Source: Thiobacillus sp. UBA3361
Lineage (GTDB): Bacteria; Pseudomonadota; Gammaproteobacteria; Burkholderiales; Thiobacillaceae
Direction of reading: 5' to 3'
Assembly: GCA_002360535.1 (NCBI GenBank)
Contig: DEQR01000076.1
Coordinates: 1 to 12,371 of the forward strand
DNA length: 12,371 bases
The notes below the pieces were generated by a model. The model ran no database searches and was not told the origin of the DNA. It saw nothing but the letters and a program-made list of their open reading frames with translations. The position numbers were made by a program, and so were the translations under genes. This document shows positions 1 through 8,800 of this stretch, piece by piece. Each line of letters starts with the position of its first letter. Within the stretch, counting starts at the first letter, position 1.

Positions 1-119
1 TTCTGGCGCCCGAAGCCCTTGACCTCGGTGACGGTGATGCCGGACACGCCGATGGCGGAAAGGGCCTCGCGCACCTCGTCCAGCTTGAAGGGTTTGATGA
101 TGGCGGTTACGAATTTCAC
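1..119 (-). CDS. glnK: P-II nitrogen regulatory protein GlnK (5' part, cut by window edge)
   Basis: The first 39 codons are visible, starting at a GTG at 119-117 and running off position 1. The N-terminus reads MKFVTAIIKPFKLDEV and continues to the TVTEVKGFGRQ segment, the hallmark of P-II proteins just before the T-loop. The K-(F/L)-V-T-A-I-I opening is more typical of GlnK than GlnB, which usually begins MKKIEAII. GlnK senses 2-oxoglutarate and ATP/ADP and, in its unmodified state, blocks the AmtB ammonium channel. The T-loop tyrosine and the trimer core lie outside the window. A good AGGAGA ribosome site sits 6 nt upstream of the GTG. The gene follows the TorF-type porin with a 45-nt gap and is probably transcribed from the same sigma-54 promoter. 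amtB is expected next, but that is inference. Confidence 0.93.
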   Translation of the reverse strand, partial: MKFVTAIIKPFKLDEVREALSAIGVSGITVTEVKGFGRQ

Positions 120-125
120 GGTCCG

Positions 126-131
126 TCTCCT
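126..131 (-). promoter_or_regulatory. glnK ribosome binding site
   Basis: On the minus strand AGGAGA is followed by 6 nt and the GTG start of glnK. This strong Shine-Dalgarno supports the non-ATG start. Confidence 0.75.
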
Positions 132-137
132 GGGTGA

Positions 138-156
138 GCGGCGGCAGGGCCGCCGC
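138..156 (-). other. GC-rich hairpin between porin and glnK
   Basis: A perfect 7-bp inverted repeat, GCGGCGG with CCGCCGC, encloses a 5-nt loop in the short porin-glnK gap, just upstream of the glnK ribosome site. There is no T-run after it, so it is not a canonical intrinsic terminator. It could attenuate read-through, protect the 3' end of the porin message, or do nothing. Confidence 0.4.
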
Positions 157-164
157 GGGGGTGA

Positions 165-917
165 TTAGAAGGTCTTGCCTACGGTGAGCAGGAGGGTGCC
201 GTCGGTCAGGTCTTCGGTGTCCGTTCCCTTGGCCGCATTGACGTTCCCACCCCAAGTCGCGTTCGTGGCTTTCACGTCCGTGTCCACGTACGCCAAGGTC
301 ACGTTGAAGCCACCGATGGGCTTGCTGATGCTGATCTTCCAGTCGCTGTAGTCATCGTTGCCGGCGCCATCGACACCCTGGTTGGCGTAGTGCAGGCCGA
401 GGGTGAAGTCCGAGCCCAGGGGGAAGGTGGCGTTGGCCTCCAGGTAGCCCGAGCCTTTCGAGCCGGCGATGCCGAACAGCTTGGTCGTGGTGTGGGAGTA
501 CTTCAGGTTCAGCCACTTCCAGGTGACGCCCGCATAGACCTCGAAGGTATCGATATCCGTGGCGGCGCCACCGGTCTGGCTGGGGTAGTAGTAGTACAGG
601 CCGCCGACGTTCAGGTTGATATCATCGGTCAGGTTCGTGCTGTAACCGCCATAAAAGTCCCACTCCATGTTGGCGCCGTTCAGCGACACGGACTCGACGT
701 TGGAGGCCCAGGTACCCAGATAGAAGCCGCTTGTGTGGGCATAGTCGAACCCGCCCTGGATGGCAGGGTCCTTGTAGGTCTGGGAAATGCCGCGGAAACG
801 GTAGTCATTGGTCAAGGACAGGTTTCCGGTCACGGTATGGGGGCTGTCCGCGGCTATGGCGATGGCAGGCACGGAGACCAAGGTGGTCAGCAGAAGGGAG
901 GGAACGAGCTTTTTCAT
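165..917 (-). CDS. TorF-family putative outer-membrane porin
   Basis: This encodes 250 residues with a clear Sec signal peptide (MKKLVPSLLLTTLVSVPAIA, cleavage probably near AIA-AD). The mature protein opens with the family pattern: a beta strand, then YRFRGISQT and later FYLGTWASNV, as in the TorF/TIGR02001 (Gcw_chp) putative porins. The rest is alternating, aromatic-rich, strand-like sequence (for example YGGYSTNL, YYYYPSQTG) and it ends in Phe, the usual recognition residue for the BAM complex. I chose the ATG at 917-915 because GGAG lies 6 nt upstream. The ATG two codons earlier abuts that same GGAG, and the one at 965 would add a non-signal-like leader and overlap the sigma-54 region. 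Known relatives often sit beside glnK-amtB, as here, which suggests passage of a small nitrogen compound across the outer membrane. The substrate is not established. Confidence 0.9.
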   Translation of the reverse strand: MKKLVPSLLLTTLVSVPAIAIAADSPHTVTGNLSLTNDYRFRGISQTYKDPAIQGGFDYAHTSGFYLGTWASNVESVSLNGANMEWDFYGGYSTNLTDDINLNVGGLYYYYPSQTGGAATDIDTFEVYAGVTWKWLNLKYSHTTTKLFGIAGSKGSGYLEANATFPLGSDFTLGLHYANQGVDGAGNDDYSDWKISISKPIGGFNVTLAYVDTDVKATNATWGGNVNAAKGTDTEDLTDGTLLLTVGKTF

Positions 918-923
918 TTGCAT

Positions 924-927
924 CTCC
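924..927 (-). promoter_or_regulatory. Porin ribosome binding site (fixes the start)
   Basis: GGAG on the minus strand is 6 nt upstream of the ATG at 917 and directly abuts the ATG at 923. The spacing favours 917 as the true start. Confidence 0.6.
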
Positions 928-967
928 AGTGAGAATAAATGGGTGCAACAGCGCACACCCCCCATTG

Positions 968-983
968 AGCAGCAACCGTGCCA
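968..983 (-). promoter_or_regulatory. Sigma-54 (RpoN) promoter for porin-glnK
   Basis: The minus strand reads TGGCACGGTTGCTGCT against the consensus TGGCACGNNNNTTGCW. The only mismatch is C for the first T of the -12 element. The invariant GG (982/981) and GC (970/969) have the required 10-bp gap. Transcription would start near 957, giving a leader of about 40 nt before the porin ATG. A nitrogen-regulated glnK downstream makes this very plausible. Confidence 0.85.
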
Positions 984-985
984 AC

Positions 986-998
986 AAATATATTGATT
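986..998 (-). promoter_or_regulatory. Candidate IHF site
   Basis: The minus strand AATCAATATATTT matches WATCAANNNNTTR at all fixed positions except the last. It lies in an AT-rich stretch (about 985-1020) between the sigma-54 promoter and the NtrC-like sites, where IHF usually bends DNA to help enhancer contact. Confidence 0.45.
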
Positions 999-1043
999 TA
1001 ATTCAATAAGTTATGTTGTGTTTGTCAGATTCCGGTCGGTGCA

Positions 1044-1060
1044 TGCACCAAAACAATGCG
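1044..1060. promoter_or_regulatory. ntrC site: NtrC-like enhancer site 1
   Basis: TGCACCAAAACAATGCG compares with the NtrC consensus TGCACC-N5-GGTGCA. The left half is perfect and the right half keeps TGC. It is centred about 95 bp upstream of the predicted start of the porin transcript. A perfect 12-bp palindrome, GGTGCATGCACC (1038-1049), overlaps its left half. Confidence 0.55.
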
Positions 1061-1075
1061 TCAAGGTGAAGGCTT

Positions 1076-1092
1076 TGCACCATCAGCGCGCC
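1076..1092. promoter_or_regulatory. ntrC site: NtrC-like enhancer site 2
   Basis: TGCACCATCAGCGCGCC has a perfect left half and a degenerate right half of the NtrC consensus. It starts exactly 32 bp (three helical turns) from site 1, in the same orientation. That is the spacing I recall for the paired NtrC sites of the E. coli glnA enhancer. Confidence 0.5.
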
Positions 1093-1148
1093 TTTCCGAG
1101 GTGTGCCTGCATGGGTGCCGTTGGACGGACACGAGGGGGACACGGGCC

Positions 1149-1177
1149 TTGTGGCGGGGATGGCAATACCTGACAAT
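1149..1177 (+). promoter_or_regulatory. Weak candidate sigma-70 promoter for the small gene pair
   Basis: TTGTGG (1149-1154) and GACAAT (1172-1177) are separated by 17 bp. Both hexamers are poor matches, but the spacing is ideal and the start of transcription near 1184 would leave room for the GGAG at 1197-1200 ahead of the ATG at 1206. Confidence 0.25.
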
Positions 1178-1196
1178 GGCACTAGGTTTTATATCC

Positions 1197-1200
1197 GGAG
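1197..1200 (+). promoter_or_regulatory. Ribosome binding site for the MPYFIYRI protein
   Basis: GGAG is followed by 5 nt and the ATG at 1206. It selects this start over the in-frame ATGs at 1056 and 1176, which have no comparable site. Confidence 0.6.
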
Positions 1201-1205
1201 TGCTC

Positions 1206-1433
1206 ATGCCTTATTTCATTTATCGGATCGGCCCCATGAACATCCTGAGCAAGCAGGGTCAGGCCGAGACCTTCAAGGAGGCCAAGGCCGTGGCGAATGC
1301 CCTGCGCAAGAGCATGGATCCGAATGCCGGCCAGACCGTAAAGATGATCTTTGCCGACAACGAACTGGCGGCGGAGGACATCCTGTCCCAACCCAGGGAA
1401 TTGGATCCCTCCCTGGCCGGGGACGATTACTGA
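1206..1433 (+). CDS. Small conserved protein of unknown function (MPYFIYRI type)
   Basis: This encodes 75 residues beginning MPYFIYRIGPMNI. I chose this start because GGAG lies 5 nt upstream and because I recall a family of small beta/gammaproteobacterial proteins opening MPYF(I/V)YKI. The visible layout is a short N-terminal strand, a charged helix with a KEAKAVANALRKSM run, a strand with TVKMIFADN (like the VKMIFAxN segment of those relatives), then an acidic helix and tail ending GDDY. It has no signal peptide, membrane segment or cysteine, so it is probably a soluble cytoplasmic protein. The next gene begins 21 nt after its stop, so the two probably share a transcript. It faces away from the nitrogen-regulated porin, with the enhancer-like sites between them. 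No function is known to me. Confidence 0.75.
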   Translation: MPYFIYRIGPMNILSKQGQAETFKEAKAVANALRKSMDPNAGQTVKMIFADNELAAEDILSQPRELDPSLAGDDY

Positions 1434-1454
1434 GCGCCGCCGTTCGGCGAGACC

Positions 1455-1898
1455 ATGTCAGGCTACAACGAGGAGGCTTACCAGCAGGCGCGGGAAAGTG
1501 CCATCAGTCTGCCCTGTCCGTTCGAGCGGGCGCTGCTGTCCCGCTGCGTGGGCTGCGGCTTGGCCAGGAAGTTGTTGCTGGCAGAGCGGGAGGCGATCTC
1601 CTGCACCGAACCGGGCATGAACGGCCAGTGCCAGGCCCTGCATCGGGCGCTGCATGAAAATGCCCGTTTCGCCCTGCGGATGGACCCGGATCGGCCCTGG
1701 CCTTTCGGCAAGGAGATACGGGCCCAGTGCGGCGGTTTGCTGGGATTGCGGGAGGCGTTGGAACTGCCCGGGTCCGACTGCGACGTAGCCGGCTTGGTAA
1801 CGGAGGGCGTGGCGCGTTTCGGCGCCATCGCGGCGTTCCCTTATTCGCGAATCATGCGTGGCGTGGTGCATTACCAGCCCCGCCGCCGGAATCGTTGA
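1455..1898 (+). CDS. Cysteine-rich conserved hypothetical protein, possible metal or Fe-S binder
   Basis: This encodes 147 residues with seven cysteines at 21, 31, 34, 50, 59, 92 and 109. The core is CPFERALLSRCVGC, giving C-x9-C-x2-C, then a basic/acidic helix (LARKLLLAEREAISC) and a later QCGGLLGL motif around residue 92. The spacing suggests a bound metal or Fe-S cluster, though no family I can name with certainty fits. I have the impression of similar proteins in betaproteobacteria. It is soluble, with no signal peptide. The ATG at 1455 has only a weak purine-rich stretch (GCGAGA) upstream and may be translated by coupling to the preceding gene. It converges on secA with a 58-bp gap containing a GC hairpin. 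Confidence 0.72.
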   Translation: MSGYNEEAYQQARESAISLPCPFERALLSRCVGCGLARKLLLAEREAISCTEPGMNGQCQALHRALHENARFALRMDPDRPWPFGKEIRAQCGGLLGLREALELPGSDCDVAGLVTEGVARFGAIAAFPYSRIMRGVVHYQPRRRNR

Positions 1899-1924
1899 CC
1901 GGCGCCCGGCCATCGGGATAATCC

Positions 1925-1946
1925 GCCGCGGTCCCTTGTCCGCGGC
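1925..1946. terminator. GC-rich hairpin between convergent genes, possible bidirectional terminator
   Basis: A perfect 7-bp stem, GCCGCGG with CCGCGGC, encloses an 8-nt loop in the short gap between the cysteine-rich gene and the end of secA. No T-run follows on either strand, so the terminator assignment rests mainly on its position between convergent stops. Confidence 0.4.
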
Positions 1947-1956
1947 AGCCGCGGGA

Positions 1957-4719
<2,763 letters not shown>

Positions 4720-4769
4720 GAAGCGAATGCCAGAGAAATTAAGGGGTTAGCCAGGAGATCAAGTGGCGA

Positions 4770-5243
4770 ATGCTAACATACGCGCCCTTAACGCTTTCTT
4801 ACAGCCTCGTGCCTACCCCATCGCTGATCCGTCTGCGCGGCCTGCTGCATCAGGACAAGTCCCTGGCCGTGCTGCTGCCCGAGGCGGAGCGGCTGCAGCA
4901 GCTCAACCGGCGCTTCGCGTCGGCGGTGACGCCGGCCATTGCCCAATCATGCCGGGTAGGCGCGCTGCGCGACGACACCGCCATCGTCTATTGCCGGCAC
5001 GGTGCCGCCGCCGCGCGGGTGCGCAGCCAGGCCGCCAGCATCGCCCGTGCCCTGGCCACGGCGCAGGCGCCGGTGGGGCAAATAAAGGTGAAGGTGCGTG
5101 CGGACTGGGCGCGGCCCGCGCCGCCGGAAAAGTCCGGGCTGGGGCGAGCGGCCCTGACTGCCTGGGGCGACTTCTCGGACCGGCTCCAAGAGGGCGAACT
5201 GAAGCAGGCCGTCGAGAAATTGTTGCGCCACCACAACCGGTAA
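4770..5243 (+). CDS. dciA: DciA-family (DUF721) replicative helicase loader-like protein
   Basis: This encodes 157 residues from the ATG at 4770. DciA proteins help load the replicative helicase DnaB and replace DnaC in most bacteria. The visible DUF721 features are LNRRFASAVTPAIAQSCRVGAL, then a hydrophobic strand DDTAIVYC and a helix with RVRSQAASIARAL, followed by a strand IKVKVRADW. A less conserved C-terminal helix ends the protein (LQEGELKQAVEKLL). The position next to secA is typical for this family. The start is uncertain. AGGAG lies 12 nt before the ATG at 4770, but an extended -10 element (4771-4779) overlaps the first codons. That would place transcription near 4786 and make the in-frame GTG at 4809 (144 residues, beginning VPTPSLIRL) the real start. 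aroK follows after 18 nt. Confidence 0.82.
   Translation: MLTYAPLTLSYSLVPTPSLIRLRGLLHQDKSLAVLLPEAERLQQLNRRFASAVTPAIAQSCRVGALRDDTAIVYCRHGAAAARVRSQAASIARALATAQAPVGQIKVKVRADWARPAPPEKSGLGRAALTAWGDFSDRLQEGELKQAVEKLLRHHNR
4771..4779 (+). promoter_or_regulatory. Candidate extended -10 promoter for dciA-aroK
   Basis: TGCTAACAT fits the extended -10 pattern TGnTAnnnT. No convincing -35 is seen at 17 bp. It overlaps the first codons of the ATG(4770) reading, so if active it implies the GTG start at 4809. Confidence 0.35.
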
Positions 5244-5261
5244 CCACTGGAACGCGTGGCC

Positions 5262-5789
5262 ATGATACCGAGCCAGAACATCTTCCTCGTCGGCCTGATG
5301 GGCGCCGGCAAGACCACCATCGGCCGACTGCTGGCCAAACACCGGCAGCTCGATTTCCTCGATTCCGACCAGGAGATCGAGGCCCGCTGCGGGGTTTCCA
5401 TTCCCACCATCTTCGAGATCGAGGGCGAGGCGGGCTTCCGCAGGCGGGAGTCGGCGATGATCGACGAACTCACCCAGCGCCAGGGCATCGTGCTGGCCAC
5501 CGGCGGCGGCGCGGTGCTCCATCCGGACAACCGGCAGTGGCTCAAGTCGCGCGGGACGGTGGTTTATCTGCGCGCCCATCCCCACGAGCTTTACCTGCGC
5601 ACCCGCCACGACCGCAACCGGCCCCTGTTGCAGGATGGTGACCCGCTGCTCAAATTGCAGGAGCTCTATACCTTGCGCAACCCGTTGTATATGGAGACCG
5701 CGGACGTCGTCATGGAGACCGGACGGCAGAGTGTGCATTGCCTGGTGAAGAAGCTGGAAGGCCAGCTCGAACTGGCGCAGACGGGTTGA
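5262..5789 (+). CDS. aroK: Shikimate kinase (AroK type)
   Basis: This encodes 175 residues from the ATG at 5262, a normal length for the family. The enzyme phosphorylates shikimate to shikimate-3-phosphate with ATP, in the cytoplasm, in aromatic amino acid synthesis. Visible elements, numbered from 5262, are Walker A GLMGAGKTT (11-19), the shikimate-binding DSDQEIE (34-40), GFRRRE with the substrate arginine (near 60), the ATGGGAV Walker-B-like segment (79-85), the lid arginines in RNRPLL (near 118-120) and the adenine-side RNPLY (near 139). NIFLVGLMGAGKTTIGR is closer to AroK than AroL. A GTG two codons earlier (5256) is an alternative start, and both have poor Shine-Dalgarno matches. It is probably co-transcribed with dciA (18 nt before it). 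The usual partner aroB is not adjacent, and the next gene begins 13 to 91 nt later. Confidence 0.95.
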   Translation: MIPSQNIFLVGLMGAGKTTIGRLLAKHRQLDFLDSDQEIEARCGVSIPTIFEIEGEAGFRRRESAMIDELTQRQGIVLATGGGAVLHPDNRQWLKSRGTVVYLRAHPHELYLRTRHDRNRPLLQDGDPLLKLQELYTLRNPLYMETADVVMETGRQSVHCLVKKLEGQLELAQTG

Positions 5790-5802
5790 GCGGGCACCTG
5801 GC

Positions 5803-8800
5803 GTGCGGTCCCCTTTTCGAAAGCGCCGCGTCGGGGCGGATCGCCCCGAACTGAGGCCGAGCGCCGGGGCATCCCTCTCCATGAGGTTGGCTGCGCTCGC
5901 CCTGTTGGCGCTGAGCCTGGTGCTCGCCCTGGATTACCCGGTGGGACCATACTGGCTGGCGGCGGGTCTGGCCGGCTATGTCGCCCTACAACTGCGCTGG
6001 CCGCTCATCTGGCTGTTCGCCCTGCCGTTCGCGATTCCACTCCTGGACCTCGCGCCCTGGAGCGGACGAATATTCTTGGAAGACTACGATTTGCTGGTGC
6101 TGGCGGCCGCCGCGGCAGCCCTGTGGCGGGGGCACTACACGCCGGGGCCGCTGCTGAGCAGGCGGCCCGGCCTGGCGGTGATCCTCGGCCTGCTGGCGGT
6201 TTCCTATCTGGTCAGCCTGTCCCGTGTGCTATGGCCGTTGCCGCCGGTGGATGCCAATGCCTTCGCCAGCTATCTCAGTCCCTACAATGCCCTGCGGCAC
6301 GTCAAGGCGTTCGCCGGCGCGCTGATCCTGCTGCCCGCCCTGGCTTATGCGGCGCGGGAGGCGCCAGAACGGGCAACGCGCCACTTCGCCTGGGGCGCTG
6401 CCGCCGGCGCGGCGGTGTTGGGGCTTGTGGCCATGTGGGAGCGGGGCGTGTTCGCCGCCCTGGCCGCGGGTGCCGATCGTTACGGCCTGATCGGCAGTCT
6501 GCTGGATTTCTCCGGAACCTATCGGATTACCGGCCTGTTCCATGACATGCATATCGGTGGCGAGGCAGTTGACGGCTATCTGGCGCTGACCTGGCCGGCG
6601 GCGCTTTGGCTGCTGTTCACCGCCCGCGGCCGGCTGGCGGCGGCATTGGCCGCGGGCGCTCTGGCATTGGGCTTCTATGCGGTGACCGTGACTTTTTCCA
6701 GGGCCAGTTATCTGGGCCTGGCGGTCGGATTGTCAGCCATGGTTCTGGCCTACGCAGGGCTGCGCCGCAAGGCCAGGGACGGTATCCCGGCAACCCGTGC
6801 GCCGGTCTGGGCCTCCGCGGCCGCGCCGCCATTGCTCGCGGCGATGCTCATGGTCTTCGTCATGGCCTTCCGGGAGGGCGGGATGACGGTCCTTCTGGCG
6901 TCTGTCACCGGCATGATCGGCACCGTGCTGCTGGGCTATTTTCATGCCCGGCTGGGGTGGCGCACGACCCTCGGCCTGACGGTCCTGGTGGCGGCGGTCG
7001 TCGCCGCCGGCTCCGTGCACGGTCTGATGGGCAGCAGATGGGTGGCCCATGGCGCCACGCAAAGCCTCGTGCTGGGTACCGGCCTGGCGGCCATGGTCAT
7101 GCTGTCAGGATTGATCCTGGGGGTCTCGGCCACCGGGCGGGCACGACCGAGGCAGATGATCGCGAGCCTGACACTTGCCGCGCTGGGGATTGGCGCCGTC
7201 TATCCAGCCCTGTTCGGTTATCGCATGTCGGAACGGTCGGCCACCGTCCGGGAAGACCTGGAATCCCGTGCGGAACATTGGCAAAAGGTGTTTTCACTGA
7301 TGGACGGCAGTACCGTCACCACGCTGGCCGGTAAAGGGTTGGGGCGCTTCCCCGGCGATTATCTGTGGCGTTACGGGGCGGGGGAGGTGGGGGTGCATGC
7401 CCTGGGCAGCGAGGCGGGCAACACCTATCTGACTCTGGGAACGGGCAGGGAAATGATCCTGGGTCAGCGTGTGAACCTGGAGGCAGGGCAGGATTATCGG
7501 CTCAGCCTCAGGGTGAGGGTGTATGACGCCTCCGCCCCTCTGGCCATCAACCTATGCCGGCGCCATATCCTGCAGTTCGAGCTTTGGAACCCCTCTTGCG
7601 TTCAGGTGTCCTTGGCCGGCAATCCGCCGGCACGGGGCGTCTGGCAAGTCCTCGAAGCCCGCCTGCATTGGCCTGAACAGGGCGCGGGCGCCCATGAATG
7701 GCTCCGGCGGCCGATCGTGCTGCAGTTGAGCAATCCCAACGGTGTTCGTCCCGGCATGAACGGTAGCATCGAAGTCGATGACCTCCAGCTCCTGGACGGC
7801 CAGGGACGGAACCGGCTGGCGAACGGGGACTTCCGGTCCGGAATGGACCATTGGCTGGCTTATTACGACTATGAGCACCTGCCCTGGCACATGAAGAATT
7901 TCTGGGTGCACCTGACCTTCGAGCAGGGTGTGCTGGGTATCGCGGCCATGTCGCTTCTTTGGCTCTATGCCTTGGGACGCGCTGTCGTCCTCGCGCGCAG
8001 GGGCAACACGTCCGGTGTCCATTACCTCGGGGTGTTGCCGGCCTTCCTGGCCGTGGGCCTGTTCGGCGCTCTTCTGGACGTGCCGCGGGTCGCTTTCCTG
8101 CTGTTCATGTCCATGGGCATGGTCAGTCTGATTCCTGGCGGGCACTCCGGCAGGCGGACTGAATCGGGACGCGGCCGGACACACGCCGGGTTGGAGCGCG
8201 CCTCCTCCGCGGGCGGCGAAAGCCACGCCGGAAAGGGCTTGGTCAACCGAACTGCGGGCTGGATAGCATGGATATCCTGGGGCAGCGCTTTCCTGCTGCT
8301 CGGTACCGGCGGGGTGCATTGGGCTTCCAGCCAGTTCGGTGTGCAACCCGGCCTGATCCTTGCCAAATCGATTCAGGGCCTGGGCCTGGACTCGGGATGG
8401 GTCCGCGAAAAGGTGACCGGTGTACCCGATTACCGGGACCATGTGCTGGACGGCAGCTTCCGAGGCAGCCATCCGCGCATCCTGCTGCCCGGCCTGGCCG
8501 GCTGGCAGGGGACCGCCCTGCATCCGGAAATCGCCCGCCGCTTGTCCGGCCTGCCGGGCGGGCCGCCCGGTGACTGCGACGCGAACGATGTGCTCAAACT
8601 GGTGTCCTGCTGGCTGCAAACGGCGGACCCGGCTCGCTTTGGGCAACTGGACCAGGCCATGCAGGCGTTCAGGCTGGCGGAAGTCACGCTGAATACGAGC
8701 GATGTGGGCAACGGCTGGCAACTGGCCCTGGCCTACGACCTGGCCCGATCCACCCCTTTGCTGGACGAGCGTGCGCAACGTCGCATCGAGGCCACCCTGT

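Noticed and set aside
390..932. A 180-codon frame opposite the porin gene
   Set aside because: The other strand encodes a protein with a signal peptide, porin family motifs and a terminal Phe, while this frame has none of these.
1177..1192. Second sigma-54-like element, TGGCACTAGGTTTTAT, facing the small gene pair
   Set aside because: The -24 half is perfect but the invariant GC of the -12 half is absent, and the implied transcript start near 1203 would exclude the GGAG ribosome site at 1197-1200.
4763..5641. A 292-codon frame starting at a GTG with good AGGAG spacing ahead of dciA
   Set aside because: It runs out of frame through both dciA and aroK, has no family resemblance and is Arg/Ala/Pro-rich, as expected for a frame-shifted reading of GC-rich genes.
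8547..8570. GC-rich inverted repeat inside the lyase half
   Set aside because: CCGGGCG and CGCCCGG can pair, but the sequence codes for a Pro/Gly run within the open frame and similar chance repeats are frequent at this base composition.
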